Shown: positions 1 through 7,512, numbered from the stretch's first letter. The stretch is 14,554 nucleotides of DNA from Melaminivora alkalimesophila (GCF_000282995.1 NZ_ALEE01000425.1:1-14554), one strand, 5' to 3'. Program-made: numbers and translations. Notes: generated by a model not told the origin, from the sequence alone.

Positions 1-590
1 CGGCCGGCCTCAAGCCGGTGATCATGGACATCGAGACGCACGCCGCGCGGCTGGCGGCGGCGCGGCTGATCCGCGGCCTGCCCGGCCGTGGCGCGGACGC
101 CGTGGTGGCGCTGTTCGAGGTGGGTGGCTACACCACCAGCCTGCAGGTCATCCGCAACGAGGACGTGCTCTACGAGCGCGACCAGGCCTTCGGCGGGGCG
201 CAGCTCACCCAGCTGATCGTGCGCCAGTACGGCTTTTCCCAGGAAGAGGCCGAGACCAAGAAGCGCAGCGGCGAGCTGCCCGACGACTATGCCTCGGCGG
301 TGCTGCGGCCCTTTGCGGAGAGCCTGGCCCAGGAGATCGGCCGCGCCCTGCAGTTCTTCTTCACCAGCACACCCTACCACCGCGTGGACCACATCCTGCT
401 GGCCGGCGGCTCCGCGCCGCTGCCCGGGCTGACCGAGCAGGTCATCCAGACCACCGGTTCCGCCTGCTCGGTGGTCGATCCCTTCGACGGCATGGACATC
501 GGCAGCGGCGTGCGGCGCAAGAAGCTGGCGCGCGAGGCCCCTTCCTACCTCACCGCCTGCGGCCTGGCATTGCGGAGGTTCCTGCAGTGA
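1..590 (+). CDS. pilM: PilM, type IV pilus assembly actin-like ATPase (3' part only)
   Basis: The reading frame is open from base 3, so the 5' end lies outside the window; about 195 C-terminal residues are visible, out of roughly 350 usual for the family. PilM is a cytoplasmic actin/FtsA-like nucleotide-binding protein that binds the N-terminal tail of PilN and connects the pilus motor level to the inner-membrane alignment complex. The visible part starts with AGLKPVIMDIE, typical of the subdomain after the first phosphate-binding region. It includes GGAQLTQLIVRQYGFSQEEA and the LLAGGSAPLPGL motif, the second phosphate/adenosine loop of the actin fold. Its TGA stop overlaps the GTG start of pilN in a GTGA tetranucleotide, indicating translational coupling. 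Identification is firm from both sequence and the following pilNOPQ order. Confidence 0.95.
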   Translation, partial: AGLKPVIMDIETHAARLAAARLIRGLPGRGADAVVALFEVGGYTTSLQVIRNEDVLYERDQAFGGAQLTQLIVRQYGFSQEEAETKKRSGELPDDYASAVLRPFAESLAQEIGRALQFFFTSTPYHRVDHILLAGGSAPLPGLTEQVIQTTGSACSVVDPFDGMDIGSGVRRKKLAREAPSYLTACGLALRRFLQ

Positions 591-1192
591 TACTGATCAA
601 CCTGCTGCCTCACCGCGAGGCGGCCCGCAAGCGCCGGCGCGAGGCGTTCCAGGTCACGATGGTGCTGTCCGCCCTGGCGGGGCTGGCCATCGCCGGCCTG
701 ATCTATTGGTGGCTGCAGGCGCAGATCGCCGAGCAACAGCAGCGCAACAGCTTCCTGCGCAGCGAGATCGCCGTCCTGGAAGGCCAGATCAAGGAGATCG
801 CCTCCATCGAGGACGAGATCACGGCGCTGCAGGCGCGCCAGAAGGCGGTGGAGGACCTGCAGTCCGACCGCAACCTGCCGGTGCACCTGCTCAACGAGCT
901 GGTCGCGCAGTTGCCCGAAGGGGTGTACCTGACCAGCATGAAGCAGGAGGACCAGGTCGTCACCATGCAGGGCATGGCGCAGTCCAACGAGCGTGTCTCC
1001 GAGATGCTGCGCAACCTCGCCGGCAACACGCCCTGGATCTCCAAGCCCGAGCTGGTGGAGATCGTGGCGGCCAACGTTGCCCTGTCGCCACGCGACCAGC
1101 GCCGGGTGGCCTCGTTCAACCTGCGCTTCCGTCTGGTGCGCAGCTCCGAGAAGGACGCCGGCGCCGAAGCTGCCGCGGCCGGAGGGAAGTGA
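587..1192 (+). CDS. pilN: PilN, type IV pilus inner-membrane alignment protein
   Basis: This 201-residue bitopic inner-membrane protein pairs with PilO and carries the cytoplasmic tail that docks into PilM. The N-terminus MILINLLPHRE is the family PilM-binding motif (INLLPYRE-like). A basic stretch (residues 12-19) is followed by one membrane helix at about 22-43, then a coiled coil at about 45-92 and a compact ferredoxin-like periplasmic domain at about 95-185. The C-terminal tail is rich in Ala and Gly. The GTG start is chosen because it gives the conserved N-terminus, overlaps the pilM stop and has a GGAGG ribosome site at 574-578, 8 bases upstream. Length is typical for betaproteobacterial PilN. 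Confidence 0.96.
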   Translation: MILINLLPHREAARKRRREAFQVTMVLSALAGLAIAGLIYWWLQAQIAEQQQRNSFLRSEIAVLEGQIKEIASIEDEITALQARQKAVEDLQSDRNLPVHLLNELVAQLPEGVYLTSMKQEDQVVTMQGMAQSNERVSEMLRNLAGNTPWISKPELVEIVAANVALSPRDQRRVASFNLRFRLVRSSEKDAGAEAAAAGGK

Positions 1193-1194
1193 CC

Positions 1195-1899
1195 ATGGCG
1201 ACCCGGAAGAAGACGCCCAGCCTGGACTTCGCGCAGCTGCAGGAGAAGCTGCAGCGGCAGTTCCACAACCTCGATCCCAAGGACCCTTCGCTGTGGCCGG
1301 TCGTGCCGCGCACGCTGCTGTGCCTGTTCATCGCTGCGGCGGTGGCGGCCTTCCTGTGGTTCTTCCAGCTGGTGGACTACGAGGAGGAGCTCGAGGCCGA
1401 GCGCAGCACCGAGCAGCAGCTGCGCACCGACTACCAGCAAAAGCTCACCAAGGCGGTCAGTCTGGAAGTGCTGAAGAAGCAGCGCGAGCAGGTGCTGCAA
1501 TACGTGACCCAGCTGGAGAAGCAGCTGCCGAGCAAGGCCGAGATGTCGGCGCTGCTGTCCGACATCAACCGGGCGGGCCTGGGGCGCAGCCTGCAGTTCG
1601 AGCTGTTTCGCCCCGGCCAGGTGGTCGTGAAGGACTATTACGCCGAGCTGCCGATCGCCATCAAGGTGGTGGGCCGCTACCACGACATCGGCGCCTTTGC
1701 CGCCGACGTGGCGAACCTCTCGCGCATCGTGACACTGAACAACATCGGGCTGGCGCCCGCCAGCAAGGACTCCGCGTCCACCCTGACGCTGGAGGCCACG
1801 GCGCGCACCTTCCGCTACCTGGACAACGAGGAGATCCAGGCGCAGCGCGAGGCCGCCAACAAGGCAAAGGGCGGCAAGAAGGCGGGGGCGAAGAAATGA
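1195..1899 (+). CDS. pilO: PilO, type IV pilus inner-membrane alignment protein
   Basis: This 234-residue protein is the partner of PilN in the periplasmic frame that supports PilP and, through it, the PilQ secretin. A short cytoplasmic tail (1-37) precedes a membrane helix at about 38-58. A charged coiled coil follows at about 62-125 and a ferredoxin-like domain at about 128-215, with the family motif YYAELPIAIKVVGRYHDIG. The last 20 residues are Lys/Ala/Gly-rich and probably disordered. The same frame stays open far upstream inside pilN, but the ATG at 1195 follows the pilN stop by two bases and has GGAGG at 1181-1185, so this start is preferred. The stop overlaps the pilP start. Confidence 0.96.
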   Translation: MATRKKTPSLDFAQLQEKLQRQFHNLDPKDPSLWPVVPRTLLCLFIAAAVAAFLWFFQLVDYEEELEAERSTEQQLRTDYQQKLTKAVSLEVLKKQREQVLQYVTQLEKQLPSKAEMSALLSDINRAGLGRSLQFELFRPGQVVVKDYYAELPIAIKVVGRYHDIGAFAADVANLSRIVTLNNIGLAPASKDSASTLTLEATARTFRYLDNEEIQAQREAANKAKGGKKAGAKK

Positions 1900-2471
1900 T
1901 GGGCCGGAAATTCCTGCCGCGCGGCGCGGCGGCGCTGGCCCTTGCGGCGGCGGCCGTGGCCCTGCTCGCCGGGTGTGGCTCGGACAGCGAGGGCGACCTG
2001 CGCGAGTGGATGGCCGAGCTGCGCGCCACCACCCGCCCGCGCGCCCTCAAGGTGACGGAGCCCACGCAGTTCCTGCCGCAGGACTACGAGGGCGCCGACG
2101 GGGTCGATCCCTTCAATCCGCAAAAGCTCACCCAGGCGCTGCGCCGCGACAGCGAGCAATCGAGCGCGAATGCCTCCCTGATCGCGCCGGAGCTGGCGCG
2201 CCGCAAGGAGCCCCTGGAAGCCTATCCGCTGGATGCCATGAAGATGGTGGGCAGCCTGAACAAGGAAGGCCAGCCGACCGCGTTGATCAACGTGGACAAG
2301 CTCCTGTACCAGGTGAAGGTGGGCAACCACCTCGGCCAGAACTACGGGCGCATCGTCGCCATCACCGAAACGGAAGTTCGCCTGCGCGAGATCGTCCAGG
2401 ATCCAGGCGGCGACTGGGTGGAGCGGACCACGACATTGGAATTGCAAGAGGGAAGTGGGGAGAAGAAATGA
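1896..2471 (+). CDS. pilP: PilP, type IV pilus periplasmic lipoprotein
   Basis: This 191-residue lipoprotein bridges the PilN/PilO inner-membrane complex to the N-terminal domains of the PilQ secretin. Residues 1-26 form a lipoprotein signal peptide ending in the lipobox LAGC, with the lipidated Cys at 27. The segment after it is extended and polar and includes VDPFNPQKL, which resembles the PilP linker that contacts PilN/PilO. The beta-sandwich PilP domain lies at about 95-185 (PLDAMKMVGSLNKEGQ through VGNHLGQNYGRIVAIT). Two tandem ATG codons (1896 and 1899) are possible starts. The first is used here because it overlaps the pilO stop (ATGA); the choice changes one residue only. The stop overlaps the pilQ ATG. 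Confidence 0.95.
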   Translation: MMGRKFLPRGAAALALAAAAVALLAGCGSDSEGDLREWMAELRATTRPRALKVTEPTQFLPQDYEGADGVDPFNPQKLTQALRRDSEQSSANASLIAPELARRKEPLEAYPLDAMKMVGSLNKEGQPTALINVDKLLYQVKVGNHLGQNYGRIVAITETEVRLREIVQDPGGDWVERTTTLELQEGSGEKK

Positions 2472-4663
2472 CAAGCGAGACGACACAACGCCTGAGAAAG
2501 GGCGCACGCCTGGCCGCGTTCGCCCTGGCCGCGGCGCTCGCCGCGCCGCTTGCCCAGGCGCGCGCAAGCATCGAATCGGTGACGGCCTTCATGCAGGGCG
2601 GCGCCGAGGTGCTGCGCATCGAGCTCACGGAACCCATCGCCGAGGTGCCGGCCGGCTTCGCCACCCAGAGCCCGGCGCGCATCGCCCTGGATTTCCCGGG
2701 CGTGGGCAACGGGACGGGGCGCTCGGTGGTGGAGCTCAACCAGGGCAACCTGCGCTCGGCCAACGTGGTGCAGACCGAGGAGCGCTCGCGGGTGGTGCTG
2801 AACCTCAAGCAGCCAACCTCGTACTCTGCACAGCTGCAGGGGCGCACCGTGGTGGTCACGCTCGAGCCGGCCGCTGTCTCCGCAGGCGCCGTGCGCCAGG
2901 CTGCTGCGGGCTCCGCCACGCCCGCTCCCACCAAGTTCGCGGAGAGCCACAACGCGGATGTGCTGCCGCTGCGTGACCTGGACTTCCGCCGCAGTGCCGA
3001 TGGCGCCGGGCGCGTGATCGTCGACCTGTCGAGCAACCAGGTCGGTGTGGACCTGCAGCAGCAGGGCAAGGGGCTGATCGTGGAATTCCTGCGTTCCTCG
3101 CTGCCGGAAGGACTGCGCCGCCGCCTGGATGTGTCGGATTTCGGCACTCCCATCCAGACCGTGACCGCCACCCAGCAGGGCGACCGCGTGCGGCTCGCCA
3201 TCGATCCGGTCGGCGAGTGGGAACACAGCGCCTACCAGAGCGACACCCAGTTCGTGGTCGAGGTGCGCCCCAAGAAGGTGGACATGAGCAAGCTGTCGCA
3301 GGGCCCGCACTACACCGGCGAGAAGCTGTCGCTGAACTTCCAGAATATCGACGTGCGCTCGCTGCTGCAGGTGATCGCCGATTTCACGAACTTCAACATC
3401 GTCACGTCCGACACCGTCACCGGCGCGCTCACGCTGCGCCTGAAGGACGTGCCGTGGGACCAGGCGTTGCAGATCATCATGGACGCCAAGGGCCTGGGCA
3501 TGCGCAAGTCGGGCACGGTGCTGTGGATCGCGCCGAAGGATGAGATCGACGAGCGGACGCAAAAGGATTACGAGGCGGCCGCAGCGATTCAGAAGTTGGA
3601 ACCCTTGCGGACGGAGATTTTCCAGCTGAATTACGCAAAATCCTCCGATATCGTGGCGCGCTTGACTTCAAATTTCAGTTCTGCTGTCGGTGTGTCTGGA
3701 GCAGGGGGTGGGGCACCAGGAGGCCGATTTCTCTCCGAGAGAGGGAGCGCAATGGACGAGCCTCGGACCAATAAGATTTTTGTCACCGATGTCCCCTCTA
3801 GACTTGAGGAGGTGAAAAAACTTTTGCAGACAATCGATGTGCCAGCGCGTCAAGTAATGATAGAGGCGCGTATTGTTGAAGCTCGCGACACTTTTGGGCG
3901 TTCGCTGGGAGTGCGCTTGGGCGGGGGAGATCTGCGTGCACAGCGGGGCGGTGACGGTGGTTACGCCATTGGTGGGGGCAATCGTCTCGCCATCGGGACT
4001 GACTACGGCAACGCAACGGGATCATCGGGTTTTGGCAGTGCTGTGAACGTGGGAGGCACATTTTTGAACCTGCCTGCCTCGCTGTCAGGCGCTCCGGATC
4101 CGGGATCCTTCGCATTGTCCATATTTAATGCCGCAGCTAATCGCTTTCTTACGCTGGAGCTTTCGGCGATGGAGGCGGATGGGCAGGGGAAGATAATTTC
4201 AAGCCCACGCCTCATCACGGCGGATCAACAATCTGCAGAGATCAAGCAGGGTGTTCAAATACCCTACAAGTCAAGCACTGGAACAGGTGCCTCTGCTACA
4301 CCAAAGGTTGAGTTCAAAGATGCTGTTCTGAAGCTCAATGTGACGCCTAGAATAGCTCCTGATGGGGGAATATTGCTTGAGCTTGAGGTGAATAAAGATA
4401 GTGTAGGAATTATGACAAACGATGGCCCAGCGATAAATACAAGATATATCAAGACGCAAGTCCTTGTGGAGAATAGCGGCACTGTGGTTATTGGTGGCAT
4501 ATTCGAGATGGAAGAAACTGAGCAGGAGAATAAGATTCCCTTGCTGGGCGATGTTCCTGTTGTTGGGAATCTTTTTAAGAACAAAACGAGAGAATCTGAA
4601 AAGCGCGAAATGATGGTGTTTATAACCCCGAAAATCATTACAGACTACGGGCCAATGCGATAA
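2468..4663 (+). CDS. pilQ: PilQ, type IV pilus outer-membrane secretin
   Basis: This 731-residue secretin forms the outer-membrane channel through which the pilus fibre passes. A signal peptide covers about residues 1-33 (cleavage after ARA). Two AMIN peptidoglycan-binding domains lie at about 34-135 and 165-268, followed by an STN/N0 domain at about 285-350 (LSLNFQNIDVRSLLQVIADF). The N1 domain is at about 383-455 and the secretin barrel at about 463-723, with IPLLGDVPVVGNLFKNK and ending in MMVFITPKII. A Gly-rich insert occupies about 486-545. The ATG overlaps the pilP stop and has GGAG at 2458-2461. From about codon 365 onward codon use changes sharply to AT-richer codons while the frame stays intact, so the gene looks mosaic: an N-terminal half in native composition and a secretin half in foreign composition. 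Confidence 0.97.
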   Translation: MTSETTQRLRKGARLAAFALAAALAAPLAQARASIESVTAFMQGGAEVLRIELTEPIAEVPAGFATQSPARIALDFPGVGNGTGRSVVELNQGNLRSANVVQTEERSRVVLNLKQPTSYSAQLQGRTVVVTLEPAAVSAGAVRQAAAGSATPAPTKFAESHNADVLPLRDLDFRRSADGAGRVIVDLSSNQVGVDLQQQGKGLIVEFLRSSLPEGLRRRLDVSDFGTPIQTVTATQQGDRVRLAIDPVGEWEHSAYQSDTQFVVEVRPKKVDMSKLSQGPHYTGEKLSLNFQNIDVRSLLQVIADFTNFNIVTSDTVTGALTLRLKDVPWDQALQIIMDAKGLGMRKSGTVLWIAPKDEIDERTQKDYEAAAAIQKLEPLRTEIFQLNYAKSSDIVARLTSNFSSAVGVSGAGGGAPGGRFLSERGSAMDEPRTNKIFVTDVPSRLEEVKKLLQTIDVPARQVMIEARIVEARDTFGRSLGVRLGGGDLRAQRGGDGGYAIGGGNRLAIGTDYGNATGSSGFGSAVNVGGTFLNLPASLSGAPDPGSFALSIFNAAANRFLTLELSAMEADGQGKIISSPRLITADQQSAEIKQGVQIPYKSSTGTGASATPKVEFKDAVLKLNVTPRIAPDGGILLELEVNKDSVGIMTNDGPAINTRYIKTQVLVENSGTVVIGGIFEMEETEQENKIPLLGDVPVVGNLFKNKTRESEKREMMVFITPKIITDYGPMR

Positions 4664-4679
4664 ATTGCATCAAAGGTGA

Positions 4680-4708
4680 TTTCCGATCGCAGGTCGGCGC
4701 GTTAATTT
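4680..4708 (+). promoter_or_regulatory. Weak promoter-like element before the lipoprotein gene
   Basis: The 63-base gap after pilQ contains TTTCCG (4680-4685) and TAATTT (4703-4708) with a 17-base spacer. The -35 match is poor. The second box sits in an AT-rich near-palindrome, GTTAATTTAAC (4701-4711). A small hairpin, CCGATC/GGTCGG (4683-4697), overlaps the region but lacks a T-run. The gene could equally be read through from pilQ. Confidence 0.2.
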
Positions 4709-4726
4709 AACGGCAGGGTGAAAATA

Positions 4727-6271
4727 ATGAGAATTTTTGGAAAAATCGCGACGTATGCGTCGTTCTTGCTGCTCGCAGCTTGCGGGGGGGGCGGTGGCGA
4801 TCCGGGAACTCCAGGCGGAGGTGGCGGCCCCCAGCCGGGCGGCACCATGTCCGTTCAGGTTTTCAAAGGGAGCGGAGATGCCGAGTCTGCAGTCAATGCC
4901 TTTACCTCCTCTGATTTGGATATCCATGCTAGGGCCATTCTCAGGGATAGGGGTGGACAACCAGTACCTAATGCGATTGTCACATTTTCCGAAACAGGGA
5001 GTGGATTGCTAGCATTTGTGCCAGAGTCCGCGACTGCTTTGACAGATCACAACGGAAAGGCTGAAGTTGATCTGAAAGCTGCCAGCATCTCTTCCCTGGG
5101 AGCAACGCAGATTGTCGCTTCTGCGTCACTTCCTGATAGGAGCGGCAATCAGGTCGAAGTGATCGGTTCCCAGAATGTCGCCATCTCGGCGGCGGTAGCG
5201 GCCGATCCACAATCAGTCGCCACGGCTATTAATTTCACAGAAGCCAACCCGTCTGATCGCTCCATCGTAATTGCGGGCTCTGGAGGTAACGGGCGCTCGG
5301 AGACAGCGCTCTTGACCTTCACCGTGGTAGATTCCAAGGGAGCTCCCATCAAGGGTGTAATCGTCGACTTCAACGTTGTGCCGGCAGGCAGCGTGACATT
5401 GAATACGGCGGACGAGCGAACGGATTCTTCCGGCCGGGTGACGGCATCGGTCAGCTCCAAGGCACAGCCGACCTCGGTGATCGTCAACGCTACGGTGCGC
5501 GGACGCAACATCAGCACCCAGTCTGACACACTAACTGTCACCACCGATGTTGCTACGCAGCGAGGCTTTGACCTGTCGGCATCCAAATTCAATATGGATT
5601 ACGACCTGTCTGGTGACTCTTCCACCGTCAACGTGCGAATTGTTGATCGGAACGGTAATCCTGTTTCCGATGGCGTTGCCGTCGTCGCGCAAGCCAGCTT
5701 CGGTCGTGTAGGCTCTTCTTCCCGAGGCGGCTGCACGACCCAGAACGGAGTATGTTCTGTGGACTATCAAGTGCAGAATCCGCGACCCGCCGACGGAATT
5801 CCTGTGGACGTCGTTTTCTCTACTCAGACTGGTCAGGGGACGCAGATCAGTGATTCGCTCCAGCTGTGGGTGACTTCGGTTTCGTGGTTGAACCTCTACG
5901 CATCCAGCAACACTACAGTTCCTTTCTCTGGGCCCCTGAACCTGTCGGTGGCAGACGTGGAAGCATGCAAGTTCAATGGCGTAGCGATGTTCGTGGGGAC
6001 GCCACGCGGCTTCGCAGCGCCAGCAGGCACGACCATCACCGTGCGCTCTCGCAGTGGCGTGTCCACGCCGTCCATCGTAGCGGGGTCGCCTACCCTCGAT
6101 AGGGCGGGTGGACGCACGTTGGTTGAGTTTGCTGCCTCTGGTAAATCAGGTGGTGCGGCAGGCTCGGACGTATGGGTAATCCAGTTCACCGCTGGTCCCA
6201 GCAAGACTGTGAAGACGATCGAATTGCCAGTGAGTGTGCCAGCCTGCCCGAAGCCTGAGCCTGCGCCCTGA
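4727..6271 (+). CDS. Outer-membrane lipoprotein with Ig-like (Big_1-type) domains
   Basis: I do not recognise a named gene. The 514-residue product has a lipoprotein signal peptide ending in LLLAAC (Cys 19; Gly at +2, consistent with outer-membrane sorting), then a Gly/Pro-rich linker (20-39). Repeated beta-sandwich units resemble bacterial Ig-like domains of the invasin/intimin (Big_1) type at about 63-155, 168-275 and 280-385. Each shows a pattern like ILRDRGGQPVPNAIVTF followed by a DxxG(K/R) turn. The C-terminal part (386-514) is beta-rich and ends in a Pro-rich tail. Cysteines at 336/343 and 414/507 could form disulfides. The ATG at 4727 is preferred over the in-frame GTG at 4718 because AGGG at 4715-4718 then has normal spacing. 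Its place after pilQ suggests a surface role linked to the pilus, which is inference. A strong terminator follows. Confidence 0.85.
   Translation: MRIFGKIATYASFLLLAACGGGGGDPGTPGGGGGPQPGGTMSVQVFKGSGDAESAVNAFTSSDLDIHARAILRDRGGQPVPNAIVTFSETGSGLLAFVPESATALTDHNGKAEVDLKAASISSLGATQIVASASLPDRSGNQVEVIGSQNVAISAAVAADPQSVATAINFTEANPSDRSIVIAGSGGNGRSETALLTFTVVDSKGAPIKGVIVDFNVVPAGSVTLNTADERTDSSGRVTASVSSKAQPTSVIVNATVRGRNISTQSDTLTVTTDVATQRGFDLSASKFNMDYDLSGDSSTVNVRIVDRNGNPVSDGVAVVAQASFGRVGSSSRGGCTTQNGVCSVDYQVQNPRPADGIPVDVVFSTQTGQGTQISDSLQLWVTSVSWLNLYASSNTTVPFSGPLNLSVADVEACKFNGVAMFVGTPRGFAAPAGTTITVRSRSGVSTPSIVAGSPTLDRAGGRTLVEFAASGKSGGAAGSDVWVIQFTAGPSKTVKTIELPVSVPACPKPEPAP
4784..4791 (+). repeat. Poly-G tract (8 G) in the lipoprotein coding start
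   Basis: Eight consecutive G residues directly follow the TGC codon of the lipidated cysteine. Gain of one G would run into TGA at 4912-4914. Loss of one G would end at the TAG at 5010-5012. Either change would remove all Ig-like domains, so this is a candidate slipped-strand switching site; switching itself is not shown by one sequence. Confidence 0.6.
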
Positions 6272-6326
6272 GGAAAATTTCGGCAAGCAGCAACACTCGC
6301 CGGCTACCTCGAATCCCTATCTAACC

Positions 6327-6356
6327 AAAGACCCGGCATGAGTTCCGGGTCTTTTT
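6327..6356 (+). terminator. Rho-independent terminator after the lipoprotein gene
   Basis: A perfect 10-base-pair stem (AAAGACCCGG at 6327-6336 and CCGGGTCTTT at 6345-6354) encloses an 8-base loop, and the T-run extends through 6356. It lies 55 bases past the lipoprotein stop and 37 bases before aroB. It should therefore end transcripts from pilQ and the lipoprotein gene and separate them from aroB. Confidence 0.88.
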
Positions 6357-6368
6357 CGTTCACGCTGA

Positions 6369-6377
6369 TGCTAAAAA
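6369..6377 (+). promoter_or_regulatory. Possible extended -10 promoter for aroB
   Basis: Between the terminator and aroB the only promoter-like sequence is TGCTAAAAA, which fits an extended -10 (TGn followed by a 4/6 match to TATAAT). No good -35 is present. The reason to propose it is that aroB follows a strong terminator and needs its own start of transcription. Confidence 0.3.
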
Positions 6378-6393
6378 GCGGCCGAGAGTAGTT

Positions 6394-7491
6394 ATGGAAA
6401 AAGTGTCCATTGGTCTGGGCGACCGGAGTTACGAAATTCATATCGGATCCGGACTACTGAGCGGTTCAAGGGTTGGTCCCGTACCTTCCTCTGGAACTGT
6501 CGCGGTGGTTGTCACTGACAAGCGGGTGCGCCCGCTGTACGGGGCTTCGTTGCTGGGCGCACTGAGAGATGCTTACCCCCACGTCCACACCGTCACCCTC
6601 CCCGACGGCGAAGAACACAAGAACTGGCAAACCCTCAACCTGATCTTCGACGCGCTGCTCACCCACGGCTGCGACCGCAAGACCGTGCTCTACGCCCTGG
6701 GCGGCGGCGTGATCGGCGACATGACGGGTTTTGCCGCGGCCTGCTACATGCGCGGGATCGACTTCGTGCAGGTGCCGACCACGCTGCTCGCACAGGTGGA
6801 TTCCAGCGTGGGCGGCAAGACCGCCATCAACCACCCGCTGGGCAAGAACATGATCGGGGCGTTCCACCAGCCGCGGCTGGTGATCTGCGACCTGTCCACG
6901 CTCGACACCCTGCCCGCGCGGGAGCTGGCGGCCGGCATCGCGGAGGTCATCAAGTACGGACCGATCGCCGACATGGAGCTGTTCGCCTGGCTGGAGGCGA
7001 ACATGGACGCCCTGCTGGCGCGCGATCACGCGGCGCTCGCGCACGTGGTCAAGCGCAGCTGCGAGATCAAGGCGGCAGTGGTGGGCGCCGACGAGCGCGA
7101 GGCCGGGCTGCGCGCGATCCTGAATTTCGGCCACACCTTCGGCCACGCCATTGAGGCCGGCATGGGCTATGGCGAGTGGTTGCACGGCGAGGGCGTGGCG
7201 GCGGGCATGGTGATGGCCGCCGAGCTGTCGCGCCGCCTGGGGCTGGTGGATGGGGATTTCGTCGGGCGCCTGCGGGTGCTGATCGCGCGCGCTGGCCTGC
7301 CGGTGCGCGGCCCGGTGCTGGATGCCCGCGATAACGCCGGGCGCTACCTGGAGCTGATGCGCGTGGACAAGAAGGCCGAGGCCGGCGAGATCCGCTTCGT
7401 GCTGATCGACGGGCCGGGCCGGGCGGTGGTGCGGCCGGCGCCCGATGCGCTGGTGCGCGAAGTGATCGATGCCTGCTGCGCGACGGCCTGA
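6394..7491 (+). CDS. aroB: 3-dehydroquinate synthase
   Basis: This cytoplasmic enzyme converts DAHP to 3-dehydroquinate, the second step of the shikimate pathway, using NAD and a divalent metal. The 365-residue product has normal length. It shows the NAD-binding [14 protein letters not shown] (103-116), the [19 protein letters not shown] active-site segment (128-146), and metal ligands Glu184 ([10 protein letters not shown]), His247 ([11 protein letters not shown]) and His264 (LHGEGVA). The ATG at 6394 is preceded by GAGAG at 6384-6388. The usual upstream partner aroK is missing here, and a terminator isolates the gene from pilQ. The first 60 or so codons have AT-richer codon use than the rest, matching the atypical segment that begins in pilQ. 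The dgt-like gene follows after 21 bases. Confidence 0.97.
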   Translation: MEKVSIGLGDRSYEIHIGSGLLSGSRVGPVPSSGTVAVVVTDKRVRPLYGASLLGALRDAYPHVHTVTLPDGEEHKNWQTLNLIFDALLTHGCDRKTVLYALGGGVIGDMTGFAAACYMRGIDFVQVPTTLLAQVDSSVGGKTAINHPLGKNMIGAFHQPRLVICDLSTLDTLPARELAAGIAEVIKYGPIADMELFAWLEANMDALLARDHAALAHVVKRSCEIKAAVVGADEREAGLRAILNFGHTFGHAIEAGMGYGEWLHGEGVAAGMVMAAELSRRLGLVDGDFVGRLRVLIARAGLPVRGPVLDARDNAGRYLELMRVDKKAEAGEIRFVLIDGPGRAVVRPAPDALVREVIDACCATA

Positions 7492-7512
7492 GATGATCAG
7501 GAAGGCCGGCGG

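Larger units (their letters stand above)
3560..6573. other. About 3-kb compositionally atypical segment (pilQ 3' half to aroB 5' end)
   Basis: G+C counted over single 60-base lines is 42/60 at 3481 and 43/60 at 12961, outside the segment. Inside it is 24/60 at 4381, 22/60 at 4561, 30/60 at 4921 and 36/60 at 5281. The change is visible at codon level: pilQ shifts to codons such as AAA, ATA, AAT and TTG after about 3560, and aroB returns to mostly G/C-ending codons after the GAT GCT codons near 6573. Both edges fall inside conserved genes with intact frames. That pattern fits homologous recombination with a relative of lower GC better than insertion of a mobile element. I see no integrase, transposase or clear direct repeat at the edges. 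The edges are approximate. Confidence 0.8.

Noticed and set aside
706..1194. Upstream extension of the pilO frame
   Set aside because: The extension lies within pilN in another frame and encodes an Ala/Gly/Arg-rich shadow. The ATG at 1195 has a good ribosome site and gives the normal PilO N-terminus.
1973..2467. Upstream extension of the pilQ frame
   Set aside because: It overlaps nearly all of pilP and would place a signal peptide internally. The ATG at 2468 gives a proper secretory start.
3700..4130. Frameshift or separate gene in the Gly-rich part of pilQ
   Set aside because: The frame stays open, and the N1 domain, Gly-rich insert and secretin motifs follow in normal order; such inserts are common in secretins.
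4683..4697. Terminator directly after pilQ
   Set aside because: The CCGATC/GGTCGG stem is only six pairs with a G-U and is followed by CGCGTTAATTT rather than a T-run, so it is too weak to call.
4718..4726. GTG start for the Ig-like lipoprotein
   Set aside because: It is possible, but AGGG at 4715-4718 suits the ATG at 4727, and both give the same lipobox. The difference is only three residues.
6272..6393. A remnant of aroK before aroB
   Set aside because: I looked for a shikimate kinase P-loop or C-terminal residues in the + frames of this gap and of 4664-4726 and saw none; the space is taken by the terminator and a short leader.
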